From contig QNGE01003764.1 of the NCBI GenBank assembly GCA_008508345.1, forward strand, positions 3,417 through 67,416: a stretch of DNA of 64,000 nt. Reading direction: 5' to 3'. Source of the stretch: Paragonimus westermani (taxonomy: Eukaryota > Platyhelminthes > Trematoda > Plagiorchiida > Troglotrematidae). Shown one piece after another: positions 25,490-35,277 of the stretch (the stretch's first letter is position 1; each line of letters begins with the position of its first letter). The translations under genes and the position numbers were made by a program. Below the pieces are notes generated by a model that saw only the letters and a list, made by a program, of their open reading frames with translations, had not been told where the DNA came from and did no database searches.

Positions 25490-25608
25490 GTCAATAAAGT
25501 GTAATCGAAGTTCAAACCCCGAGAGTGGATAGAATATGCGCTGATGACGAGATCAAGCAAAAATGAATTTCAACTCCGGTACTTCTTTTCAAAAGGGGTT
25601 AGCTAAAT
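25490..25608 (+). repeat. tRNA-derived SINE, copy 4 (truncated)
   Basis: A B-box-like AAGTTCAAACCCC is followed by GATAGAATATGCGCTGATGAC, CAACTCCGGTACTTCTTTTC and AAAAGGGGTTAGCTA, all shared with the other copies. The A box is lost and the 3' part after GGGTTAGCTA is missing. It keeps an intact CTGATGA box (25541-25547), but the helix II and GAAA region is scrambled. It lies between a non-LTR fragment and a Gypsy fragment, and marks the point where the Gypsy RT is cut off. Confidence 0.55.
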
Positions 25609-25612
25609 TGTC

Positions 25613-26195
25613 TTTGTGGGAGAAAAACCGTGGTTACGAGGAGCGGGATAACGATCAGGGATTGTGATGTTTTCAAGCGCACAAAAATCATCGCACGGAC
25701 ACCAGTCACTCGAGGCTTTGCGAACCACATATATTTGAGTTGATCAACAAAGGTTCAACGGCAGGATACTACCAAGCTGTAATATGTGATCACGTTCAAC
25801 TTTAGTAGGTTCCAGCTTAACGGGCGGTACTCAACCCAGTCAGGCGTTGGTAGGTCGGGATGTAGTAACAATATGGCAAACTACTCCGTGATTAACTGTA
25901 ACGAGTTCATACGGAGGACTTGTAAGTTGTGCGAAAATTGTGCAAAGCACAAAAATTGGGATGTACTCTTGGGTATGAGTGATTACGGTCCTACAGAATT
26001 GATTTCGGCGTGCGTGCAGTACACTGATGACAGCGTTGTGCTATCCAGAAGATTCTTTTGCTGAACATCGACTCTAAGTTCAAAAATTGGCAAGGCGACA
26101 ACACCGATAATTGCATTTTGGACGTTCGCGAGGATGAATGGTGATTGAAACTGTCGCCACAAGTCTAGGTCATGTGTGACGAAGCGTTGTACCAT
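25613..26195 (-). pseudogene. Ty3/Gypsy fragment: protease end to RT start
   Basis: Read leftwards from 26195, the sequence gives LDLWRQFQSPFILANVQNAI, then IGVVALP.FELRVDVQQK.LLD, the Gypsy protease/RT junction (FxxADVxxPIxGxDFLxxFxLxVD). After a shift come VNHGVVCHIVTTSRP (normally HxIxTxGxPV) and LQLGSILPLN. Next is SDWCPCDDFCALENITIPDR (W.PCGDYR.LN..TIPDRYP; 25712 down to about 25640). The frame changes at least twice and has in-frame stops. The remainder of the RT, including the catalytic YIDD, RNase H and integrase, is gone, cut at SINE copy 4. Family assignment is firm. Confidence 0.75.
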
Positions 26196-26239
26196 ACGTC
26201 CCTATTCGACATCCACTAGCTACCTGAAATGCACACGAG

Positions 26240-26485
26240 TTAACTGAATGCAAGAAAGAAGAACTGGCGTCCGTAAGTGGTGACGGAATATTGAGTACCG
26301 TGCTCGATGAAATTGCACGAACTGTTCCAAGGGTAGTTGGAAGAAGATTTGCTGTTATTTGACGCTTTGGGTGTATCCGGTGGTTGCACAAAACCGCTTT
26401 TAACGTATACCACATTCAAACGGTCAATACCGACGGTATAATGCTCTCCAGTTCGGTTGTTGGTAAAATAGTTATCCTGTTGTGA
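26240..26485 (-). pseudogene. Ty3/Gypsy integrase C-terminal fragment
   Basis: Within a 114-codon minus frame (26584-26240), residues from about 34 on show HYTVGIDRLNVVYVKSGFVQ, a Pro/Ser-rich spacer, and TTYGRQFFF at the end. This matches the usual end of a Gypsy pol: …VSVDRLKPAYV…, then P/S-rich, then TRSGR.V.FP. The first 33 residues are not recognisable. It lies upstream, on the same strand, of the protease/RT fragment, which is the reverse of the order inside one element. The two pieces must therefore come from two elements or a rearrangement. Confidence 0.6.
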
Positions 26486-26895
26486 ACGGTCTAAAGTTGA
26501 GAGGTTTACTAAATTACACAGAAAAACCAAAACGTGAAACGCGGTCTGATGAAACAAATACGCACAACAAGCGAAATGAGGCAAAACAGAATGAAAATGT
26601 CACACTTGTTTGTTTGGGAAACCTGCCGTTAATGGAGTGTGGAATCATTAATGAAAATGCTAACTGACTGTGATTCGGTCTATTTGGATCTTGCTAATAA
26701 TAACTTGTGTTATTTTACTTGTCGACCATCCTGACATTTTTGTTTCGAAGTACGGACTCCGTGTAGTTGGCTTCAACAGGATCTACGCGTTTTCCCAAAC
26801 AATGCAGGAAACACACGAACAATACTCTCACCATAATTAGAAGAAACGCAGGAATGTGGTAAATAGAAAACAGGAGATACTGAGAATGGTAAGCT
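26486..26895. other. No assignable gene
   Basis: A 61-codon plus frame (26482-26667) overlaps the Gypsy fragment in antisense. Nothing else is seen. Confidence 0.4.
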
Positions 26896-27149
26896 CCGAC
26901 CGATCAGCAGACTGGATGGAGCCCGCATTGTTCATTCAAGGCAAGTGTTGCCCTCACTCGGAAGACGGTCGTTCAATCAAGTCACATGAAAATATTCCAA
27001 ACGGGCACATTGAGTGAGAGTTGTGTCATCGACATCGGTTGCAGTGTTTCCCGGGACCACATGGTCAGATGACCGAGGTGGTTGCAGCCATGGATAGGAG
27101 TGGAGCGTGGATAGAAGTAATATCCGTGTTCTGGTTATGTGGCTAGTTT
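26896..27149 (+). repeat. Inverted duplication 2, left arm
   Basis: This 254-base segment is, base for base by eye, the reverse complement of 31254-31507. It begins CCGACCGATCAGCAGACTGG and ends GGTTATGTGGCTAGTTT. Flanks differ at once on both sides and show no target-site duplication. No coding motif is recognised inside. Confidence 0.9.
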
Positions 27150-27599
27150 GCCACGGTGTGCCCATTGAATATATTCACAATGTATTGTATCACATTACAG
27201 ATTTTCATTTTGTGCGAAGTTATATAGTGTGTGGCATGCACACTGTCTGTTGTATAACTAAGTTCGCGTTTAGATGTAGTCGCCGAACCCAGTAAACCCA
27301 ACTGGGAAACGTTCTGCTGAACACACAGATGATAATATTTCTGAAGTCATCAAAGCGGCGTCCCAGTAATATATGATTACGGATTCTGGTGAGAAGCAAT
27401 GAAACTAATTTTCGGATTACTGCCAATGAAGATAACGGTGCATCGGCAAAACATCCGCCAGGAAGCTCGAACCGTCGAATTATCACACCCTGCCCTGCGA
27501 CGTCCCTAGCTGTGTCATCAAACCACGAACGACGACTCGCACGTCAGTTTCGGCTGTTTCCATGCCTATGTCACATTGGTAACTTATCGTACTTTAGGT
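27150..27599. other. No assignable gene
   Basis: Short frames only (62-88 codons). No repeat or RNA structure recognised. Confidence 0.4.
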
Positions 27600-27600
27600 C

Positions 27601-27631
27601 ATATATATATATATATTCATCATCATCATCA
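27601..27631. repeat. (AT)n then (TCA)n microsatellite, tail of the RTE-like element
   Basis: About eight AT units are followed by about five TCA units. On the minus strand this is GATGATGATGATGAATATAT, at the expected 3' end of the RTE-like element. Confidence 0.85.
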
Positions 27632-27803
27632 AAACAGCCATGAGCCTGACCAAAAGGTACTGTGGCTCGGGCCGCCGCTCACCTCAACAGTGACGTGGAA
27701 TATCCTAAAAGGAAAGAGTACTACGAAGGACAAAAAAGATTGAAGAAGACTAAATGGAAGAACTAGAAATGGTATGGATACAGGTACGCCATTGACTGCG
27801 ACA

Positions 27804-28285
27804 NNNNNNNNNNNNNNNNNNNNNNNNNNNNNNNNNNNNNNNNNNNNNNNNNNNNNNNNNNNNNNNNNNNNNNNNNNNNNNNNNNNNNNNNNNNNNNNNN
27901 NNNNNNNNNNNNNNNNNNNNNNNNNNNNNNNNNNNNNNNNNNNNNNNNNNNNNNNNNNNNNNNNNNNNNNNNNNNNNNNNNNNNNNNNNNNNNNNNNNNN
28001 NNNNNNNNNNNNNNNNNNNNNNNNNNNNNNNNNNNNNNNNNNNNNNNNNNNNNNNNNNNNNNNNNNNNNNNNNNNNNNNNNNNNNNNNNNNNNNNNNNNN
28101 NNNNNNNNNNNNNNNNNNNNNNNNNNNNNNNNNNNNNNNNNNNNNNNNNNNNNNNNNNNNNNNNNNNNNNNNNNNNNNNNNNNNNNNNNNNNNNNNNNNN
28201 NNNNNNNNNNNNNNNNNNNNNNNNNNNNNNNNNNNNNNNNNNNNNNNNNNNNNNNNNNNNNNNNNNNNNNNNNNNNNNNNNNNNN
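27804..28285. other. Assembly gap (482 N)
   Basis: A run of N. Apparent long frames crossing it (for example 27750-28451 minus) are artefacts of the N run, except for the short RTE-like coding ends on either side. Confidence 1.
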
Positions 28286-28395
28286 AAACTGTCAACAGTC
28301 TCAAGCGGATTACCTGCAATGAAGAAAGTAGGGGAGGAAATGCCCCAGTCTTGAAGCAGCACTTTGCACTTTGAAGGTGCGAAGTGCATTCCATA

Positions 28396-28417
28396 CATAT
28401 ATAAATATATATATATA
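28396..28417. repeat. AT-rich microsatellite
   Basis: Imperfect (AT)n. It breaks the RTE-like coding sequence on its 5' side. Confidence 0.85.
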
Positions 28418-28430
28418 ATGAATACCGGCC

Positions 28431-30174
28431 GAACTTTTCCCACACTGTCACACGTGAACTATTCTAAATCGATATTAAGAACTCCTATTTGAACCCTTTT
28501 TGTTCATCCTATATCGTCGCGTTCAATTGTTTACATCATTACATCATTGAACGCGTCTTGCTGACGGTTATTTTTCGTACACAGATTTCACTTAGTTGCA
28601 ATGTGTATATTTTACAGCTGCTACGATAGTATGTCTACAACCGTGAATCCTGACGGATTTTATTCAGAATTGGCAGAAAAACTGTAGCAGGCTTATTGCA
28701 CATACAGTTTGATCGTATGAGATACTGGAAATCACCCACCAGCTATGAGCAGCTATTACACAAAATTAACGATCAAACGCAGCTAATGGAAGAGAAATGA
28801 GTTGAAGTAAAAAACATAAGAATGATGCTACATGGTTAACAGAGATAGAAGGATAATAAATATGAAGTGAACAAATTGAACAAAAGAGAATAATTGATTT
28901 ATTCAAGTGGTGCGTAGTTCAAGTGAATTTGCTAAACGAGACGGGACGAACTTGAGGGACGAGTGAAAAATAGGGATTCATTTTACATCAAACTAAATCT
29001 GAAATTTGATCAAGGTTCTCTTGAGGCAATTGTGTTGTTGATTACGCCATTGGCCTTACATTACGTATGTTTGAATTATCATATAAAAAAGCACAGTCAA
29101 ACTCGAGTATGGATGACGCTCGAATGCAATGCTGTTCTTTCCAGTCGAACCTGATTTAACTAACCTGAAATTCGTATATCCAAAGAGTTTCTTCCTTGAC
29201 CAGAACACACCGAGCATGTCCACTAAGCGACTATCAAGATCTTTCAAACTGCTCACAGATCTATATAATGATGGCCATCAGTGAGCACCGATATATCCTC
29301 GGCTTTGTAGCTGGTCTATGGGACCTCAATCATCTGAACTGGCCTGTCTTAGGGTGTACCACAATCTAATCACATATAGTCTTCTGAGGATGCTATGCAC
29401 ACCCTGAAGGTAGTTACTCAGTCCACTTTATCAAACATATCGGTTGAAAGACTCCGGAAACTTCAACAGAGAATAAGTTTTACGGACCGCAGTGCCTTTC
29501 TGTTTTCTATGCTTTGGTCTATTACCCAATGGACTACTAAAGCATAGCACCCGATTGGAATTCTAACACCTTCCTCTGTTTTTTCTCACAAGATTTATAC
29601 CTCCTCGCTGAAATCGTTTGGCGACGACACATCAAATTATGTGGCAAGTAAGTCCTTCTTAATATAAGCTGAGTCAGCAGATCCAGCCCTGAGGCGAGAT
29701 GTTTAATGCACTTATTTTGCAAGATACTACGAAAGTGCTTTGCAGTGTATTCACGTCACTTTATGTGACTTCTCTGAGAGATAAACGTTATGAACTAATC
29801 TTTCAACAGGTATTGTTGTATCCGTCCTAGTGTCTAGAAAGACAGATGCTAATGTGAGCAACTTTGTCAAGGGCAACAAATCGTTGATGGACTCCACAAT
29901 AATGGGGTCACTCTTGAACCATATGAAACTATTTTAAATTCAATTTGAAACGCCGGAAGAAAGCTTGCACTTTCATAAGTAATCAAAACCCTATAGTTTT
30001 ATCCCTTGTGTATTTACGCTGTCTCGATTTAGTGGTTACGAAAGAACCACGGAGTATACAAGCACTTTTGACTATGTACAGTCATTTGAAACATTGGGTT
30101 CCCTTTATCCAGTTCATTAAGACGGCAAGAAGATACACTGCGGGATACGTGCATTTCGCTTAGTCTCCTCCGTC
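28431..30174. other. No assignable gene; one strong small hairpin
   Basis: Frames of 61-72 codons only. At 28518-28555, CGCGTTCAAT and ATTGAACGCG form a perfect 10-bp stem around an 18-base loop that contains a direct repeat of ACATCATT. No known RNA family is evident. Confidence 0.45.
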
Positions 30175-30538
30175 GATCATACGGAACATTCCGTTATATA
30201 GGTTTAGCGCATGAATACAAAACAATGAAATGTACACGCGTCACATGGGTTCAGTCAGAGTTGGGTAAACGATTTCACTGCCATGGTAGCGAAATTGATT
30301 GCGTCAGCACCTTTTGCCAGCTGAGGACCGATGCGTGACGCTTGAATAGGAACGCGTCGGAGAGTGCCAACATCTGCTTGACGGGACCATAAATGTTGGC
30401 CAATGGTGTTGACGCAATCAATTTAGTTGCCGTGGCAGAGAACTCGTTTACCCAACTCTGACTGCACCCATGTGATGTTCGCACATTTCATTTTGCCGCC
30501 ATGCGCCAAACCTATATAACCGAATGTTCTGTGTAATC
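30175..30538. repeat. Long imperfect palindrome (foldback hairpin)
   Basis: The left arm (30175 to about 30330) and the reverse complement of the right arm (about 30380-30538) agree at most positions. Shared blocks include GTTATATAGGTTT, TCAGAGTTGGGTAAACGA and AAATTGATTGCGTCA. The short central part near 30340-30375 is less similar. It could be a foldback or MITE-like element, or two head-to-head copies of a short repeat. A transcript would fold into a long hairpin. No flanking target-site duplication is visible. Confidence 0.8.
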
Positions 30539-31253
30539 AATTGATGAGTCCAAACGCAATACACACATCTCGCAATGTATGTCTTCTTGCCGTCTTGATG
30601 GAAGTACAGTTACGTTGTTTCAGTGGATTAAACCAATTCGATGCGGACTGCTACATTACCAACCGGATGACCGCAATTTACGTATCTAGCCACACAGATC
30701 TGGGCTCAGTTACAATGATTTGGTGGTCATTCATAAGTAAGACCGTCGGTTCATCCGATACTCTTGGTAGTAAGTCTAACCAAAACAAAATATGCACACT
30801 CAAATTTGTTTTATCCAAATTTTCTGGCCACGCTCATTCATGAGTCGCCATTTTGATCCGACAATTTTGGTCATAGGTTGGGAAAAATTATTCACCAAAG
30901 GGAAACGTTCCTAAATCTCTGCTCTTTAATAGTCGCGTCAGTGATAATACAATTTGGTGTGCAAACGGAATAGGAAGTGGAGCACTGGGGAGGATTCTCG
31001 ACGTTCTGGTAGGCTACCGCCACTTTGTTTTCTAGGTCACTAAGTTGATCAAACCTGGTTCTAGCTTCGGGTGTGGGATTCTGTTTCCCCACCATAGTTA
31101 CCACTCAATGTAGCTTTCTACCTAGCTACTTCTTTCTCCAGAAACTTGCCCGAATGGAAAACCCGAAAAATCGGATGCTCAAACTATTCAGCCCATGGTG
31201 TCAGTCATTGCTAATGTCCAGACAATCATTGTAACCACTCGGTGAACTATGGA
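30539..31253. other. No assignable gene
   Basis: A 100-codon plus frame (30541-30843) begins just after the palindrome but has no recognised motif. Nothing else is seen. Confidence 0.4.
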
Positions 31254-31507
31254 AAACTAGCCACATAACCAGAACACGGATATTACTTCTATCCACGCTC
31301 CACTCCTATCCATGGCTGCAACCACCTCGGTCATCTGACCATGTGGTCCCGGGAAACACTGCAACCGATGTCGATGACACAACTCTCACTCAATGTGCCC
31401 GTTTGGAATATTTTCATGTGACTTGATTGAACGACCGTCTTCCGAGTGAGGGCAACACTTGCCTTGAATGAACAATGCGGGCTCCATCCAGTCTGCTGAT
31501 CGGTCGG
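31254..31507 (-). repeat. Inverted duplication 2, right arm
   Basis: Reverse complement of 26896-27149 with no difference seen over 254 bases. The two arms are about 4.1 kb apart and enclose the assembly gap, the RTE-like fragment and the palindrome. Confidence 0.9.
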
Positions 31508-32699
31508 TAGTATGACGAATTCCAATTTGTGACCAATTCCTTACAGACACAAATAGACAAGTGGTCAAAAAGATCTTCAAGGGTAAGTCGGTGAGACGAC
31601 TTTTGCAGTTTGCAGTCAATGGTATACACACTTCCTGCCTTGCTTCCAGTCAGTTTTCAACTGTTATTTTCAATCTGTTTCACGTCGGAAGTGTAGGTTG
31701 ATAGGCAGGCTGAAGTGAGTATGAACAAGACTGAAAGCGCTTCACAAAGGAGAACTGAATGTCCATCATTTTGCCAACCCCAAAATTCATGAGCCTCTTT
31801 GGCTGAATTCTACATCAACCAAACTCAGACAATGAGCCAATATACCCATCGGACAAGGTTTCGTAAAATGGGTTCCCATATCCTCAGTCATAACGGACGT
31901 AATCACAAGGGGATTGCGCATCACCGATTACGGTTCCACTCACATGCCACGTACACTGTGTGAAAACAGGTAAAAGATGGGCACGCGAATGGAGGCCTTT
32001 GTAGATCGTCAGGCCAGTGCTGATTAGTCAAATGGTGGGCTAGTGCGGAAATGAAGCAGTCACGTCTCGGAGACAAAGTGGGAAGAAATCAGTGACAAAT
32101 ATAACCTGGAAAAAAGAACATTGAAAATATGGAACAAAAATTATTTTCGTACAAGAGCATATAATAGTACCTTTTGTAAAGTTCGGATAGTAAGAGAAAA
32201 TTTGATTTCCTATTGAGAAAAGCGAAATTGCTAGCGTACAATGCAGCAGCAAACTTAAGCCAAACCATCACCCGAGATTTTAAGAGGGACCGTGGTTGAC
32301 GTACCAAACGACATAGCTCGGTGGCTGATACGAATGAAAAAAAGTCGAGTTGACGCCCTACCGACTAGCACACCGGTCGTGTTTCCTGTTACGATGCGCT
32401 GAAAGAACGTCGATGATGTATCCATCACACACAGTGCCACCACACACAGCCCGCAACGGTGTTCCGCGCGCCGAACACACAACCGCTCCCGCAGCGGACA
32501 TACGTTCAATTCTTGGTAGACAAAGTCATGCGTCAGCCAACATATTCCAGACTGATGTAGAATACAAAGAGAATCTAAGGGTCGAGAGCCTGATTAGATG
32601 GGCAGATAGAGGCTGACGCAATTCTGGATGACAAGGAGGAAGAATGCAATCTGCTTTCGATAGCTGCAGTATGCGGCAGATTCACTGATAGCCAAACGA
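31508..32699. other. No assignable gene
   Basis: Frames of 70-88 codons (for example 32255-32509 minus and 32350-32616 plus) overlap one another and show no motif. Confidence 0.4.
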
Positions 32700-33600
32700 C
32701 TGTTGACACGACAACAGAATTCGGCGTTCATACCATGTCGGGCATTCCTACGGCAAGGCTCACCCAAAGGGCTTACTCAAAAACAGGCCCCCCAACCCAG
32801 TCGAGTTGGCGAACGGCTCCAGTACCGCTGTAAACAAAACCATGCTGGCTCGCATGAGATGTACGTGCATTTCAGGACATATCGCTCGCCCCCATCATCC
32901 CAGTGCTTTGGCCACCGCTGTCCACGGGCGACAGCACCTGGCTGTTGACAAACATCCCGGCGTTTGAAGGGTAATAGAAGACTAGGGATCGACATGTGCC
33001 ATTGTGTGCAAATGGGCAAGGTGCAAATGCGATATTGTCTTAACCGCGTGCGCTAGCACGATAATTTCCTTACAGAACGATGACTAATTAACGGCTATAT
33101 TCATGAGTGAGACGGGCTTGCAAATTGGTGAATCCGACTGAAACCTAACACTTTTCGTATAAAATGAGACACGTCATGCTGTGTTTTGAGGTTCATCGCA
33201 CCATTTACGGACTCTGGCGTGATGTTTTATGCCCACGTTGTGAAAACCCTATGTGGTGCATGGTTTTTTATCAGGTTTTTCGTCTTGTTGATGAGTCTAA
33301 TCTATTTCATGTCAGGAGATCCTTATCCATTATTTCAACCATAAGTTGATGCCATGACGTGGGCAAATTGCTGCGTTATTGAGATCGGCTTTGAGAACAT
33401 GTTCAAAGTGTTGCCCAGATGAAGGTGTTACTATCTCTGCAAAACCGCTTTAACTCAGAATTTGCCATGTACAAACTGTGGTCCAATATAGCCTAACATA
33501 ACCACCGTTGGTGGCACCCAGTTCGGATTGGCTTATCACAGCCAACCGTGGCAAGGGATGTCTGCAGATGACACCCACCACAAAAGTCTTGTGCTGCACA
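32700..33600 (-). repeat. Diverged third member of the repeat in inverted duplication 1
   Basis: From about 32700 the sequence tracks 17760-18530: AATTC.GCGT…, GGCT.ACCCAAAG, AAAACAGGCC, CATTTCAGG…, CACGATAATTT, TGAAACCTAACA and TTATTGAGATCGG. It then resembles 19325-19440 at about 33500-33600 (GTTGG.GGCA.CC…ATTCG). Divergence is heavy, with many substitutions and indels. The match runs past the inner boundary of the left arm, which shows where the family originally continued. It looks non-coding, and its class is unknown. Strand follows the left arm. Confidence 0.6.
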
Positions 33601-35277
33601 CCTGAAACGAAAAACGCTATCCTGCACAGGAAAACACATTATTGCACATCAAATGGAATGAGATGAGAAAAACTTTAACCGTTCAGTCTACAATACACCA
33701 AGGATCTTGAAGAAATAGGAAAGGGGGCACCGCCATTCGAGTTTCTGAAAAGAAAGGCAGACATTGTGATAGTCGGCAGTGGTCATTACGAAAGTATTAA
33801 TAACGTATACATGTTTACGCACATGTATGATGCGTGTGTGAATGGAGTCATGGGTAGAGCATATCACCTGTAATGGCGTGCGTCTTTTTTAGAAAATGAC
33901 TGAGCTAGTTTAAAGTGCTCAGCCAGCATGGATCCAACACTCACCTCATATATACTGCATTGCTCTCTCTCTGTCTCTCTCTCTCTCTCTCTCTCAAACT
34001 TGCTCCACTCGCTCGGAGTGAACAACACGATTCACTGACACTACGGCTGTCTCACCAGACTTGTATTCCTTCAAGTAGGGCATCACTCACATTTGCTCAC
34101 AGTCTTCACATCCAGGTAGACTTTCCAGTCGGCCTCTCTCGAAATCAAGCAATAGCTTCGAGTTTTACTTTTGATAGAGCTCGTCAATGGTGCATATCGT
34201 TGGCATGGTCGAGACTAAAATGTCGGTAACGAGTGACTGAGGCAACCAGGATGACCACTGCGGCGGCACTGGCTTCACATTAAACATAGGCGGATTGTGA
34301 CATTCGGCACCCGGCCACTTTCTTTTGTGAGTACTGATCTGGTTGCGCGGTCATCTAGATAGGGGATAGTTACTGTTTGTTAGCTCCGCTCGAAAACTCG
34401 AGATAGGTTGAAATCGCCGGTGTTGTGGAGCCTATTAGACGATGTTTCACATTACCGATGAGTAGTCGGTGATTTAGTTAGTTTCGAACCGAAAATCACT
34501 TATATTTGATCGCGGCCTTCACATTCAGACGGACTTTTCAAGCAGTTTCTGTTGAAAAGAGGTGCTAGATTCGTGATTATGAATTTCCTTATTTGTTAAG
34601 AAAATTTCTGCCTCATTGTTTCTTTCAGCACCATCTGTAACGTTCCACTTCGTTGCTTTTTGTACAGGCGCTGGTTTCCCAACAACACACCTATTCCGCA
34701 CGGACAGGGGAAGACTCAAGTGAGTTTGTCACGGGTGGAGCAACAGTCCTGTGTGTGGCTTGCTATCATCAGAATAGTGTTTTGTTTAGAGTTCCACCTC
34801 CCAATTGGTTTAGCTGTGCACGTGAGTTGATTTGGTCACAGATGGGTCGATTTGGCTTGGTTGCAGCAGGCTAGTCATATTTAGAAAGTACCTTTTTCGC
34901 TCTATCGCAGAGGGTGATGTTGTCCATTGTCTGTGAGGCGGTTGTTTTGATATGCCTCATGTCGTGTTGACCGGAAAATAATCAAGATGCACACGTTGAG
35001 CACAGTTCATATTTTGGTTGGTTGTGGCTGCGTTTCTCGATTGGGAACTCGAAAACCTTGTCCATGTTTGGTTTCACACACACACGCACGTGGTTAGCTG
35101 CATCCGTCCGTGAATAGGTTGTCGCAGTGTCTGAAGTCAAAGGACACCTGCATATAACCTCTGGTAGATATTTCCAACCCGTCTTTGTCGGCGCCCATTC
35201 GCCAACAGTGTTGTCTAAACAGGAAAACTATCTGACCAGGAAAGAACTATGTAACAACAACTATGTAACAACTGGTA
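33601..35277. other. No assignable gene; (CT)n microsatellite
   Basis: A (CT)n run lies at 33963-33995 and a short (CA)n at about 35075-35086. Frames of up to 104 codons (33915-34229) cross the CT run and are not convincing. An N-terminal part of the PLE that starts at 35278 may lie here in unrecognisable form. Confidence 0.45.
33963..33995. repeat. (CT)n microsatellite
   Basis: Near-perfect CT repeat with one G interruption. Confidence 0.95.

Larger units (their letters stand above)
27600..28430 (-). pseudogene. RTE-like non-LTR retrotransposon, 3' part, interrupted by assembly gap
   Basis: On the minus strand the sequence before the gap reads GMHFAPSKCKVLLQDW…GNPLETVDS, the segment of RTE-like RTs that follows FADD and leads into the FVYLGS block. 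After the gap come CRSQWRTCIHTISSSSI and a stop, the typical extreme C-terminus. The 482-base gap corresponds to about 160 residues, close to what separates these blocks in the family, so the gap probably hides the thumb and C-terminal domain. About 150 bases of 3' UTR follow, ending in (GAT)n(AT)n, a short-tandem-repeat tail as in RTE elements. The 5' side is broken at an AT microsatellite near 28396-28417. EN and the catalytic RT motifs are absent. Confidence 0.75.

Noticed and set aside
26545..26580. Hammerhead candidate (CTGATGAAAC … GCGAAAT)
   Set aside because: No helix II can form between the boxes and there is no matching cleavage triplet or helix I.
27750..28451. Open frames of 182-233 codons
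   Set aside because: Most of their length is the run of N; only the short RTE-like ends are real coding remnants.
33915..34229. 104-codon frame with a Leu/Ser-rich start
   Set aside because: Its N-terminal part is translation of the (CT)n microsatellite.
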